Assembly: GCA_034111325.1 (NCBI GenBank)
Contig: JAWUXM010000031.1
Coordinates: 1-15,068, forward strand
DNA length: 15,068 nt
Source of the DNA: JAWUXM01 sp034111325
GTDB lineage: Bacteria; Pseudomonadota; Alphaproteobacteria; Rickettsiales; JABIRX01
Reading direction: 5' to 3'
Under the pieces are notes generated by a model. The model was not told the origin of the DNA, searched no databases, and saw only the letters and a program-made list of their open reading frames with translations. Below are positions 7,671-14,937 of this stretch, one piece after another (position 1 is the stretch's first letter; the number at the start of each line of letters is the position of its first letter). The position numbers were made by a program, and so were the translations under genes.

Positions 7671-8570
7671 ATGACAGAGATAATTCCTTTTGACCAAAGA
7701 GACGGCTTTATATGGTATAATGGTGAGCTGGTTGCGTGGCAAAATGCGCAAATTCATGTTTTAAACCATGGCCTACATTATGGTAGCTGTGTATTTGAAG
7801 GTGTTGCAGTCTATAATGGCAAGATTTTTAAATTACGTGAGCACACAGAAAGATTGTTTAATTCAGCAAAATTATTAGATTTTGAAGTGCCATATTCGCT
7901 TGAAGAAATGGAAGAGGCAACCAAGGCTATTGTTAAAAAACAAGGCGTGGAGAATGGTTATATCCGACCATTTTCATGGCGAGGCTCTGAGAAAATGGCG
8001 ATCTCAGCGCAAAGTAATACAATTCACACGGCAATTGCAACATGGACATGGCCGCCATATTATTCAGCCGATGCGAAGAAAAAAGGCATTACAATGGTCT
8101 TTGCTGACTATAAGCGTCCATCACCAGAAACTGCGCCAATTGCTAGTAAAGCGGCGGGTTTATACATGATTTGTACGATTAGTAAGCATAAAGCGGAAAG
8201 GCTTGGTTATAACGAAGCTTTGATGTTGGATTATCGAGGTTATCTTGCCGAGGCCACATCAGCCAATATGTTCCTTATTATTAATGATGAGTTGCACACG
8301 CCAAAGCCAGATTGTTTTTTAAATGGTATAACGCGCCAGACAGTTATTGATCTAGCTAAAAAACGTGGCTTTAAAGTTGTTGAACGTCATATAAAACCTG
8401 AAGAGCTAGCAGATGCAACTGATGGTTTCTTAACTGGTACAGCAGCTGAAGTTACAAGGATTAATCAAATTGATCGTCCAGAAACTGGCGATTCGTACAA
8501 TTTTACCCCACATGAAATTACGTTGTCTCTAATCGAAGATTATAAAGCAGCCCTTTATGCTAAATGCTAA
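7671..8570 (+). CDS. ilvE: Branched-chain amino acid aminotransferase
   Basis: The product has 299 residues, the normal length for fold-type IV PLP aminotransferases. It transfers the amino group between glutamate and the keto acids of leucine, isoleucine and valine in the cytoplasm. The N-terminal block WYNGELVAWQNAQIHVLNHG, then LHYGSCVFEGVAVYNG, is the class signature. Lys160 in ASKAAGLYM is the Schiff-base lysine. RGYLAEATSANMFLI and GITRQTVIDLAKKRG, with a TGTAAEVTRI stretch near the end, form the cofactor and substrate sites. D-amino acid aminotransferase or aminodeoxychorismate lyase share the fold, but the SKAAGLYM and TAAEVT motifs favour IlvE. No clear ribosome binding site is seen. 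The gene converges on hisA across 26 bases. Confidence 0.93.
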   Translation: MTEIIPFDQRDGFIWYNGELVAWQNAQIHVLNHGLHYGSCVFEGVAVYNGKIFKLREHTERLFNSAKLLDFEVPYSLEEMEEATKAIVKKQGVENGYIRPFSWRGSEKMAISAQSNTIHTAIATWTWPPYYSADAKKKGITMVFADYKRPSPETAPIASKAAGLYMICTISKHKAERLGYNEALMLDYRGYLAEATSANMFLIINDELHTPKPDCFLNGITRQTVIDLAKKRGFKVVERHIKPEELADATDGFLTGTAAEVTRINQIDRPETGDSYNFTPHEITLSLIEDYKAALYAKC

Positions 8571-8604
8571 ACTGCTTAAACTCTAAAGATTGGGTTTTAG
8601 CAGT
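8571..8604. terminator. Possible bidirectional stem-loop between ilvE and hisA
   Basis: ACTGCTTAAAC (8571-8581) pairs with GTTTTAGCAGT (8594-8604) at ten of eleven positions around a 12-base loop. It begins right after the ilvE stop and spans the hisA stop codon. No uridine run follows on either side, so it may protect 3' ends rather than act as a classical intrinsic terminator. Confidence 0.35.
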
Positions 8605-9316
8605 GCCTGAGGGCGTCTGGATAAGAAATAGCCTTATCATAAAAAGCGCGTCCGACAATGGCGCCAGCTACGCCAAATTCTCCTAAAGCTTTAATATCTT
8701 GTAAATCATCCAGTGAAGAAACCCCGCCAGAAGCGATGATAGGAATAGAGGTTTGTTCGGCTAAGGCTTTGGTTTCTTCCAGATTTGCACCAGCCATAGC
8801 ACCATCACGGTTAATATCAGTGTAAATAATAGTTGCGACCCCGCAATTTTCAAAAGCCTTGGCGAGCTCAATAGCAGTGACGTCAGATTCTTCAACCCAG
8901 CCATTCGTTGCAACTTTGCCGTTTTTTGCATCAATTCCTACAGCGATCTTATTAGGGAATTTTCGGCAGGCTTCTTTAACAAGTTCAGGGTTGGTAAGAG
9001 CAATTGTCCCTAAAATCACACGTTTAACTCCAGCTTCTAACCATGATTCGATAGTTTCTAAATCACGAATTCCGCCGCCAAGCTGTATGGAAATATTAGT
9101 ATTGTCGATGATGTTTTTGACAGCTTCGATATTTACAGGTTTGCCTTCAATGGCACCATTCAAATCAACAATATGTAGCCATTTAAAACCTGCCTCGGCA
9201 AATTCCTTAGCCTGCGCAGCTGGGCTGTCTGAAAAAACCGTTGCTTGCGCCATATCGCCTTTAAAAAGGCGCACGCACTTACCTTCTTTTAAATCAATCG
9301 CTGGGTAGATAATCAT
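8597..9316 (-). CDS. hisA: ProFAR isomerase (phosphoribosylformimino-AICAR-phosphate isomerase)
   Basis: The 239-residue (beta/alpha)8 protein is full length. It catalyses the Amadori isomerisation of ProFAR to PRFAR in histidine biosynthesis. The start MIIYPAIDLKEGKCVRL contains the catalytic Asp8. GIDAKNGKVATNGW holds Asp129, and YTDINRDGAM contains the second general acid/base region around Asp167. QLGGGIRD, VILGT and IIASGGVSS are the phosphate-binding segments. These motifs, with the DINRDG stretch, match HisA; HisF would show different N-terminal and KDGR-like motifs. The ATG overlaps the hisH stop by four bases (ATGA), so translation is coupled. It is the last gene of the minus-strand his run. 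Confidence 0.96.
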   Translation of the reverse strand: MIIYPAIDLKEGKCVRLFKGDMAQATVFSDSPAAQAKEFAEAGFKWLHIVDLNGAIEGKPVNIEAVKNIIDNTNISIQLGGGIRDLETIESWLEAGVKRVILGTIALTNPELVKEACRKFPNKIAVGIDAKNGKVATNGWVEESDVTAIELAKAFENCGVATIIYTDINRDGAMAGANLEETKALAEQTSIPIIASGGVSSLDDLQDIKALGEFGVAGAIVGRAFYDKAISYPDALRHC

Positions 9317-9951
9317 TCTGTTATTTCTAAAAAGTTACGTAAAATCTGCATGCCAGTTTCGCCGCTTTTTTCAGGGTGAAATTGCGTGGCGTAGATATTG
9401 CCTTTAGCAATAATTGCAGGGAATGCAGCATGATAGTTCGTTGTTGCTAAGATATCGCTTTGATCAGAGCATTGCATAGCGTAAGAATGTACGAAATACA
9501 CATGTGATTTGTTTTTGATGTTTTTTAGCAGCGGGTGATTTGGTTGTTTGAGGTTTAATTCATTCCAACCCATATGTGGAATAGTCATCTCGCTATCGCC
9601 AGCGATTTTATCAATTGCCTCGACCTTGCCTTTTATCCAGCCTAGCCCTTCAAATTCACCCATCTCATAGCCTTTGTCAGCAAGTAATTGCATGCCGACG
9701 CAAATTCCTAAAAATGGTTTTTTTTGATCTATGACTTGTTCATTCATCGCCGCTACCATGTTCGGAATGGCGCGTAAATGTTCGATTGAGCTACCAAATG
9801 CGCCAACTCCAGGGAGAATAATGTGGGAGGCGTTAGCTAATTGCGTCGCTTCTTGAGCAATTATAATGTTGAGGCTTGGATTAATATGGGTGATTGCTTT
9901 GGCAACGGAGCGCAGATTGCTTGCGCCATAATCAATTATTGCTATTTGCAC
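9313..9951 (-). CDS. hisH: Imidazole glycerol phosphate synthase, glutamine amidotransferase subunit
   Basis: HisH releases ammonia from glutamine and passes it to HisF, which makes IGP and AICAR. The 212-residue class I amidotransferase is full length: IDYGASNLRSV at the start, GVGAFGSS oxyanion region, nucleophile Cys84 in GICVGMQLL, and His192 and Glu194 in QFHPEKSG complete the triad. The start codon is GTG at 9951, backed by GAGGAAG nine bases upstream, inside the preceding gene. It overlaps the DUF2628 gene by 20 bases and hisA by four. Its partner HisF is not encoded next to hisA and must lie outside the window if the pathway works. Confidence 0.96.
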   Translation of the reverse strand: MQIAIIDYGASNLRSVAKAITHINPSLNIIIAQEATQLANASHIILPGVGAFGSSIEHLRAIPNMVAAMNEQVIDQKKPFLGICVGMQLLADKGYEMGEFEGLGWIKGKVEAIDKIAGDSEMTIPHMGWNELNLKQPNHPLLKNIKNKSHVYFVHSYAMQCSDQSDILATTNYHAAFPAIIAKGNIYATQFHPEKSGETGMQILRNFLEITE

Positions 9952-10321
9952 GATTCTTTACTTCCTCGAAAAAATTGATTTTGGCTTGGTCAAGATTTGG
10001 TGCTGAAACTATGCTTTGTAGGATGTAGCTTTTTGCTGACAAATCATTTTCTTGTATATCACTAGCGTCAAAAGCTAAATAAACTAAAACTAAATTACTG
10101 ATGATTACGTAAGTCATTTCTTGGATATGAGAAGATTTATAAAGCAAAGTCAGCGCGATCTGGATTAAAATCAAGACACCAGCAACTTTCCATAATTTGT
10201 GATATAAAACCCATAAAATGCCAAAGAGAAAGGCGGGAAGAGAAAACCCACTTTTGATAAAGACTGCTTCTTCGAGCGGATTTTCAGATTTTTTGTCGAT
10301 ATATACTTTGAAGATCTTCAT
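9932..10321 (-). CDS. DUF2628 family small membrane protein
   Basis: The 129-residue product has a short soluble N-terminus, then GFSLPAFLFGILWVLYHKLW, the conserved DUF2628 motif at the start of the hydrophobic block. Two further hydrophobic helices follow (about 44-60 and 68-85), and the C-terminal 40 residues are charged. Function is unknown. It sits between hisB (one-base gap) and hisH (20-base overlap), so it is co-expressed with histidine enzymes. I recall the same neighbourhood in other alphaproteobacteria, which would mean an old association rather than a recent insertion. AAAGG lies upstream within the end of hisB as a possible ribosome binding site. Confidence 0.82.
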   Translation of the reverse strand: MKIFKVYIDKKSENPLEEAVFIKSGFSLPAFLFGILWVLYHKLWKVAGVLILIQIALTLLYKSSHIQEMTYVIISNLVLVYLAFDASDIQENDLSAKSYILQSIVSAPNLDQAKINFFEEVKNRANSNN

Positions 10322-10322
10322 T

Positions 10323-10910
10323 TTATAAAATGCCTTTAGTCGAAGGGATAGAGTCTTTCATGCGTGGGTTGATAGTTATAGCCTCTCTTAAAGCTAAAGC
10401 CAAAGCTTTAAAGCATGATTCAACTATGTGGTGGCTGTTTGTGCCGTAGATGTTTTCGGCGTGGATATTTGCGCCGAGATTTTGCCCGAAGCCAAAAAAC
10501 CATTCACGGAAAAGCTCGGTGTCCATGTTGCCGACTTTCTCAGTTTTAAATTCAACATTCCAGAGAACATAAGGCCTGCCAGAGAGATCAAGCGCTATAC
10601 GTGATAAAGTTTCATCCATTGGTACAAATTTGGTTGAAAAACGATTTATTCCTTTGCGTTCGCCTAAAGCTTTTTTAATAGCACCCCCAAGGGCAATTGC
10701 GACATCTTCAGTTGTGTGGTGGAAATCAATATGAGTATCGCCTTTGGCGCTAATTTCCATGTCAATTAAACTATGTTTTGAGAGCTGCTCAAGCATGTGG
10801 TCAAGAAATGCAACGCCAGTGCTGATGTTGTATTCGCCAGTGCCGTCAAGGTTAACTGAGATTTTGATTGCAGTTTCTTTGGTAACTCTTTCGAGGGAGT
10901 GTTTACGCAT
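10323..10910 (-). CDS. hisB: Imidazoleglycerol-phosphate dehydratase
   Basis: HisB removes water from IGP to give imidazole acetol phosphate, a manganese-dependent step of histidine synthesis. The 195-residue product is the monofunctional form. Both metal-binding repeats are seen: HHTTED at 64-69 and HHIVES at 160-165. FLDHML, GERKGINRFS, MDETLSR and the C-terminal PSTKGIL are typical. There is no fused phosphatase domain, so histidinol-phosphate phosphatase is separate, as in most alphaproteobacteria. It is the first gene of the run hisB, DUF2628, hisH, hisA and is divergent from mlaA across 88 bases. No clear Shine-Dalgarno precedes the ATG. Confidence 0.96.
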   Translation of the reverse strand: MRKHSLERVTKETAIKISVNLDGTGEYNISTGVAFLDHMLEQLSKHSLIDMEISAKGDTHIDFHHTTEDVAIALGGAIKKALGERKGINRFSTKFVPMDETLSRIALDLSGRPYVLWNVEFKTEKVGNMDTELFREWFFGFGQNLGANIHAENIYGTNSHHIVESCFKALALALREAITINPRMKDSIPSTKGIL

Positions 10911-10998
10911 TATATTTACTGTAGAAAAATAAATTGAATAAATGATTAGGCACTATAGACTAAATCGCTTCTAAAGCGCAACGACAAATTTAAACTCC
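10911..10998. promoter_or_regulatory. Divergent hisB/mlaA promoter region
   Basis: The region must drive both hisB and mlaA. On the minus strand TTGCGC and TATAGT are 18 bases apart (about 10955-10984) and could serve hisB. On the plus strand TATAGA at 10953-10958 is a possible -10 for mlaA. A 13-base dyad CGCTT-CTA-AAGCG lies at 10966-10978, inside the spacer of the hisB candidate; it could be an operator or a leader hairpin. These are motif-level guesses. Confidence 0.3.
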
Positions 10999-11769
10999 AT
11001 GCATATAACCAGAGCTTTTTTAATTTTTTTGTTGCTCTCCTGCGCCACTTTAAAAAACTCATATTCTGAAGAAGTTGTATCAATTCCTGATAGTTGGTCA
11101 AATCCTTTTGCAGCAACAACTTCATATGAAACCGAGGAGGAAATCTATGACCCCTTTGAGAAATTTAATCGTAAAATCTACAGTTTTAATAATACGCTTG
11201 ATAAATACGCTTTGCGTCCAATCGCTAAAGGATATCGTTGGTTGCCTAAGCCAATTCGTAAAACTGTACGTAATTTTATTACCAATATTACGACTCCCTT
11301 AACTATGGTTAATTCACTATTGCAGGGGGATGTGCAGAATACTAGCGTATCTTTTCGTCGCTTCGTGATTAATACAATAGCAGGCGTTGGCGGGCTATTT
11401 GACGTTGCAACACCTTATGGGCTAAGGCACCGCAAGGAGGATTTTGGGCAAACATTGGGCGCATATGGTATAGAGGCTGGGCCATATTTAATGTTGCCAG
11501 TTCTTGGGCCTTCTAACACCAGAGATTTTACTGGCACCGTAACTGACACGTTCATAAATCCAGTTTGGTATATTGAAGACCCAAAGATTCTTAGTGATGA
11601 TGAATTTAGAATTGGCTTGGCAATTGTAAGTGGCGTTGATAAAAGAGAATCCCTCCTTGAAGTGGTGGATGATATAGAGCGCAATTCGCTTGATCCATAT
11701 AGTGCAATTCGCAGTGCTTATACGCAAAGGAGAGATTACGAAGTTAATAATAGTGAAAAAGAAGAATAA
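10999..11769 (+). CDS. mlaA: MlaA (VacJ) family outer membrane lipid asymmetry protein
   Basis: The product has 256 residues, usual for MlaA. MlaA sits in the outer membrane and removes phospholipids from its outer leaflet, handing them to periplasmic MlaC. The signal sequence has a lipobox-like LLSC with Cys15. The family blocks are clear: YDPFEKFNRKIYSFNNTLDK (50-69), PKPIRKTVRNFITNITTPLT, NSLLQGD, FVINTIAGVGGLFDVA, and the EDFGQTLGAYGIEAGPYLML segment followed by GPSNTRD. The C-terminal tail after 235 is charged and unconserved. The ATG has no good ribosome binding site, but the signal peptide fixes the start. The stop overlaps the mlaC start by one base. Confidence 0.94.
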   Translation: MHITRAFLIFLLLSCATLKNSYSEEVVSIPDSWSNPFAATTSYETEEEIYDPFEKFNRKIYSFNNTLDKYALRPIAKGYRWLPKPIRKTVRNFITNITTPLTMVNSLLQGDVQNTSVSFRRFVINTIAGVGGLFDVATPYGLRHRKEDFGQTLGAYGIEAGPYLMLPVLGPSNTRDFTGTVTDTFINPVWYIEDPKILSDDEFRIGLAIVSGVDKRESLLEVVDDIERNSLDPYSAIRSAYTQRRDYEVNNSEKEE

Positions 11770-12377
11770 TGAAAAAATTAATAGCGCAAGCCTTATTAAT
11801 AATCCTATTTTCGACGAATATTTACGCATCAGAAAAAGGGGCGCAGAAGTTTGTTAATGGGTTTTCACAACAAATTCTAGATCTTGCAAAGAATGGTGAT
11901 GATGTTGAAAAAACCCGTGGCAGAATTATCGGTCTGGTAAGGGATAATATTGATATTGATTGGATTTCTAAATTTGTATTGGGAAAATATTGGCGGCGTG
12001 CAAATGCTGAGCAGAGGATAAAGTTCAAAAAATCTTATGAGGAATATCTTATCTATACGTATGGGCCAAAATTCCAGGGCTATAAAGGCGAGAGCTTCAC
12101 AGTGGATAATGCACGCAAATTATCTGATGAGCAGTATGTTGTTGGTATGAAAATTATTTTAAATGACAAAACACCTTTAGTTTTGAGCGTTTTAGTTTTG
12201 CAAAAAGGAGAGGTGTATAATATCGTTGATATCGCTGGCGAGGGCATTAGCTTCGCCGCTACGCAACGTTCTGAGTTCGGTTCTGTTGTGGCAAATTCTG
12301 GTGTTGATGGTTTGCTAGAGAGGCTAGGCGCAAAGGTTATACAGCTCAAAAGCGAATTCGGCGTAGCAGCTAAGTAG
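11769..12377 (+). CDS. mlaC: MlaC/Ttg2D family periplasmic phospholipid-binding protein
   Basis: MlaC shuttles phospholipid between MlaA and the inner-membrane MlaFEDB transporter. The 202-residue product begins with a signal peptide (cut likely after Ala20, NIYA). Family features are the NIDIDWISKFVLGKYWRRANAEQ block, FKKSYEEYLIYTYGPKFQGYKGE, and VYNIVDIAGEGISFAATQRSEF. It is joined to mlaA by TAATG, so the two are translated together. The rest of the Mla transporter (mlaD, E, F) is not in the window. MlaA beside a toluene-tolerance Ttg2-type MlaC is a common alphaproteobacterial arrangement. Confidence 0.93.
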   Translation: MKKLIAQALLIILFSTNIYASEKGAQKFVNGFSQQILDLAKNGDDVEKTRGRIIGLVRDNIDIDWISKFVLGKYWRRANAEQRIKFKKSYEEYLIYTYGPKFQGYKGESFTVDNARKLSDEQYVVGMKIILNDKTPLVLSVLVLQKGEVYNIVDIAGEGISFAATQRSEFGSVVANSGVDGLLERLGAKVIQLKSEFGVAAK

Positions 12378-12447
12378 GGTGTGAATATTGTGTTATAAGG
12401 AAACTCTCTCAAAAAGGGTATTTTTAGGCAAGCAATTGTGGCGCATT

Positions 12448-12645
12448 CTATCTATTTGCGATATTCTTTATCGATGAAGTGCCTCTCTTAATTATTAGGG
12501 AGTTGGTTAGGTTGGTTAGTTGGTCAATAAGGGATTCAATATTTGTTATTGTGATTTGTAAATCATGGCATGTAACGTTCTCCATTTTTGCTGCGTCCTG
12601 TAAATAATAGACTTTATCAGACATTGTCCGAATTTCCTGTTCCAT
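12448..12645 (-). CDS. Small coiled-coil-like hypothetical protein
   Basis: The ATG at 12645 has AGGTGA five bases upstream (12656-12651), the best ribosome binding site near any start in this part of the window. It gives a 65-residue product; a GTG nine bases earlier lies inside that site and is less likely. Residues 1-50 show spaced hydrophobics (MSDKVYYLQDAA, then ITNIESLIDQLTNLTNSL), suggesting one or two amphipathic helices or a short coiled coil. There is no signal peptide or known domain. It converges on mlaC and diverges from the LysR gene. A spurious ORF cannot be excluded. Confidence 0.5.
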   Translation of the reverse strand: MEQEIRTMSDKVYYLQDAAKMENVTCHDLQITITNIESLIDQLTNLTNSLIIKRGTSSIKNIANR

Positions 12646-12654
12646 ATTTGTCAC

Positions 12655-12776
12655 CTAATGTACTCTATCAATTGGTTAAAGACAAATTAATATATCATTC
12701 TCGTTATAATGGAAATTAGAAGTGGTAAAAGAACTTTGCTAATGATTTAATAGATCTTATCAATTTTAGGTATGTT
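12655..12776. promoter_or_regulatory. Divergent small-ORF/lysR intergenic region
   Basis: A perfect -10 hexamer TATAAT lies at 12705-12710 on the plus strand, 66 bases before the LysR start, but no good -35 is found at the right distance. An AGATCT-centred imperfect dyad lies near 12745-12760 and could be where the regulator acts on its own gene. A short ATG-TTA-TGA overlaps the LysR start; it is probably incidental. Confidence 0.3.
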
Positions 12777-13691
12777 ATGAAAAAGTTCTATTATAAAAAG
12801 AATCGATTACAGCAATTTAAGGGTTTTTATTACACAGTTTTATTAGGCAGCCCAACTAAAGCCGCGGAGCAGATGTCTTTGTCACAAGCGGCTATATCAA
12901 TACAAATAAAATCTCTAGAAGATGATATTGGTATAAAGTTATTTTCTCGCGAAAAGAAAAAACTGATTCTAACTAAGGAAGGGAGAAGATTGTATGATAT
13001 TATCATTCCACATGTGCAAGGTATAGAAGGAGCGATAGAAAGTTTTATTCATGGAAGGAAAAAACAGGTAGAGGATGTAATTGATATTGCTGCTAATCAT
13101 GTAAGTATTTCGTATATTCTACCTAAATATATTAAGCGGCTAAAAGACACGCATCCAGATGTTGAATTTAAAATTAGAAATATTGATAAATATGAGGCTT
13201 TAGGAAGGTTATTGGCTAATAAAATCGATTTTTTTATTTATCCGTATGACAAGCAAGATGTGCCACAGGAGTGTGAATTTTTACCAATAGTAAAATATCA
13301 GCCAATAGTTCTAGTTGCTAAAAATCATCCGATTGCAATAAAGGGAGGGGCTAATTTAGAAGATTTATCAAAATATGAATTGATAAGAATTGATCCAAAA
13401 CTAATTACATTACCTGCATTTGAAGAAATTATAAGAGCTTATGGTTTTAAAACTAAAATAGAATTTGAAGGAGGAGATTGGGAGATGCTTAAGCAGTTTG
13501 TAAGGGCTAATATTGGAATAGCTATGATTTCAAACGTTTGCTTGTCGGATATGGAATATAATGACTTGGTTGCAATTCCGATCACTCAATATTTCCCTGA
13601 AATGATATATGGGGTGTTGATAAAGAAAGGCAAGCAGCTTAATGATGTTCAGAAGATTTTTATAAAATCATTGACTGAGAATTATAGATAA
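12777..13691 (+). CDS. LysR-type transcriptional regulator
   Basis: The 304-residue length is standard for LysR regulators. The N-terminal winged helix-turn-helix (about residues 11-70) shows FYYTVLLGSPTKAAEQMSLS followed by QAAISIQIKSLEDDIGIKLF, the family signature with the recognition helix at 36-48. The rest (about 95-300) is a periplasmic-binding-protein-like effector domain, with FKIRNIDKYEALGRLLANKIDF and a FVRANIGIAMIS stretch. The ligand is unknown. AGG six bases before the ATG supports the start. The gene is one base upstream of an NRAMP-fold transporter on the same strand, so the two are one transcriptional unit and the regulator probably controls that transporter. LysR genes are more often divergent from their targets. 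Confidence 0.92.
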   Translation: MKKFYYKKNRLQQFKGFYYTVLLGSPTKAAEQMSLSQAAISIQIKSLEDDIGIKLFSREKKKLILTKEGRRLYDIIIPHVQGIEGAIESFIHGRKKQVEDVIDIAANHVSISYILPKYIKRLKDTHPDVEFKIRNIDKYEALGRLLANKIDFFIYPYDKQDVPQECEFLPIVKYQPIVLVAKNHPIAIKGGANLEDLSKYELIRIDPKLITLPAFEEIIRAYGFKTKIEFEGGDWEMLKQFVRANIGIAMISNVCLSDMEYNDLVAIPITQYFPEMIYGVLIKKGKQLNDVQKIFIKSLTENYR

Positions 13692-13692
13692 G

Positions 13693-14937
13693 ATGCAAAA
13701 CATCTTCAAAATCATTGGTCCAGGGATATTAATGGCAAGTGCTGCTATTGGTACTTCGCATCTAATCCAAACTACACGTGCTGGTGCAAATTTTGGTTAT
13801 GAGATGCTTGTGTTAATTATTGCGGTCAATGTTCTAAAATATCCGTTTATTGAGTGTGGTTTTCGTTATAATGCAGCTACAGGGCGTAATATACTTGAGG
13901 GCTATAAAAAGCTGCATAAGTCATTTTTCGTCATATTTATATTAGTGAATATTTTTATGTCTATAATGGGGGTTGCGGCAGTAAGTTATATTTGTGCCGC
14001 TATTTTCGCTTCTATTTTGCACATTACATCATTTAGTCAATATCAACTGACAATTATAATAATGTCGACCTGTGCGGCATTGATTATTATCGGTCATTAT
14101 AAATTTCTTGATAGTCTGATGAAGATTTTCATGATAACTTTAGTATTGGCAACTTCTATTGCTGTGGTGATAGTTTTTATAAAACCAATTGTAATTAGTA
14201 ATGTTATATACACTCAGCCAGCTTTTGATATAAAGTATATACCTTTCATGCTGGCGCTCATGGGCTGGATGCCTGGACCAATTGAGTTATCAGTTTGGCA
14301 TTCACTATGGTTAGAAGCTTTTAATCGTAATAATAAAAAAGATCTGAATTTTCAGGAAGCACGCTGCGATTTTAATATTGGTTATTTTTTAACAATGTTC
14401 GCAGCAATATTATTCCTAATTTTGGGCTCGGAAGTTTTACATAAATCTGGGCAGCTAATGTCTGATAATGGCATGGAGTTTACCGACCAGTTGGTTTCTG
14501 TATATGCTTTGACTATCGGATCTTGGTCAGAAATTATTATTTCTCTTGCGGTTGCAATGGCTATTTTATCAACGGTAATTACTCTTATTGATATCTATCC
14601 TCGCACGTTAGCATCTAGTTTGATAGTGCTGAAGCCAAAGTTGGTCGAAAAGCGCCGTACTTTGCATGCGCTGGTTATCATTGCATCAGTAATTAGCGGG
14701 TTGATAGTATTATCATATATCGGCAGTTTTAAATTATTACTTGATATTGTCACGACGACTGCGTTTCTTTCTTCTCCTATATTTGCCTATATGAATCACC
14801 GCTTGGTCTATGGAGGGTTTATAGATAAGAAATATCAACCCAATAAATTTATGTATATTTTGAGTTGGCTGGGGTTAATTTTTTTAACAGCTTTCTGTGG
14901 CTTGTTTATTTACTCGTTGCTAGCTCTCAACTCATAA
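13693..14937 (+). CDS. NRAMP-fold transporter lacking the canonical metal site
   Basis: The 414-residue protein has about 11 hydrophobic segments and aligns without gaps with NRAMP TM1: GPG at 8-10, then AGANFGY at 29-35. NRAMP proteins import manganese, iron and similar divalent ions with protons. Here the TM1 motif DPGN is replaced by GTSH (19-22). The TM6 motif MPH is replaced by MPG in GWMPGPIELSVWHSLW (191-206). These sites bind the ion in canonical members, so this is a divergent clade whose substrate cannot be read from the sequence. Start codon is one base after the lysR stop. The stop overlaps the downstream convergent gene by 28 bases. Confidence 0.85.
   Translation: MQNIFKIIGPGILMASAAIGTSHLIQTTRAGANFGYEMLVLIIAVNVLKYPFIECGFRYNAATGRNILEGYKKLHKSFFVIFILVNIFMSIMGVAAVSYICAAIFASILHITSFSQYQLTIIIMSTCAALIIIGHYKFLDSLMKIFMITLVLATSIAVVIVFIKPIVISNVIYTQPAFDIKYIPFMLALMGWMPGPIELSVWHSLWLEAFNRNNKKDLNFQEARCDFNIGYFLTMFAAILFLILGSEVLHKSGQLMSDNGMEFTDQLVSVYALTIGSWSEIIISLAVAMAILSTVITLIDIYPRTLASSLIVLKPKLVEKRRTLHALVIIASVISGLIVLSYIGSFKLLLDIVTTTAFLSSPIFAYMNHRLVYGGFIDKKYQPNKFMYILSWLGLIFLTAFCGLFIYSLLALNS

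Noticed and set aside
8859..9308. 149-codon plus-strand ORF opposite hisA
   Set aside because: It is an antisense shadow; hisA is intact with all catalytic residues.
11415..11829. Minus-strand ORFs opposite mlaA and the mlaC start
   Set aside because: They overlap well-supported genes and lack a ribosome binding site or any known motif.
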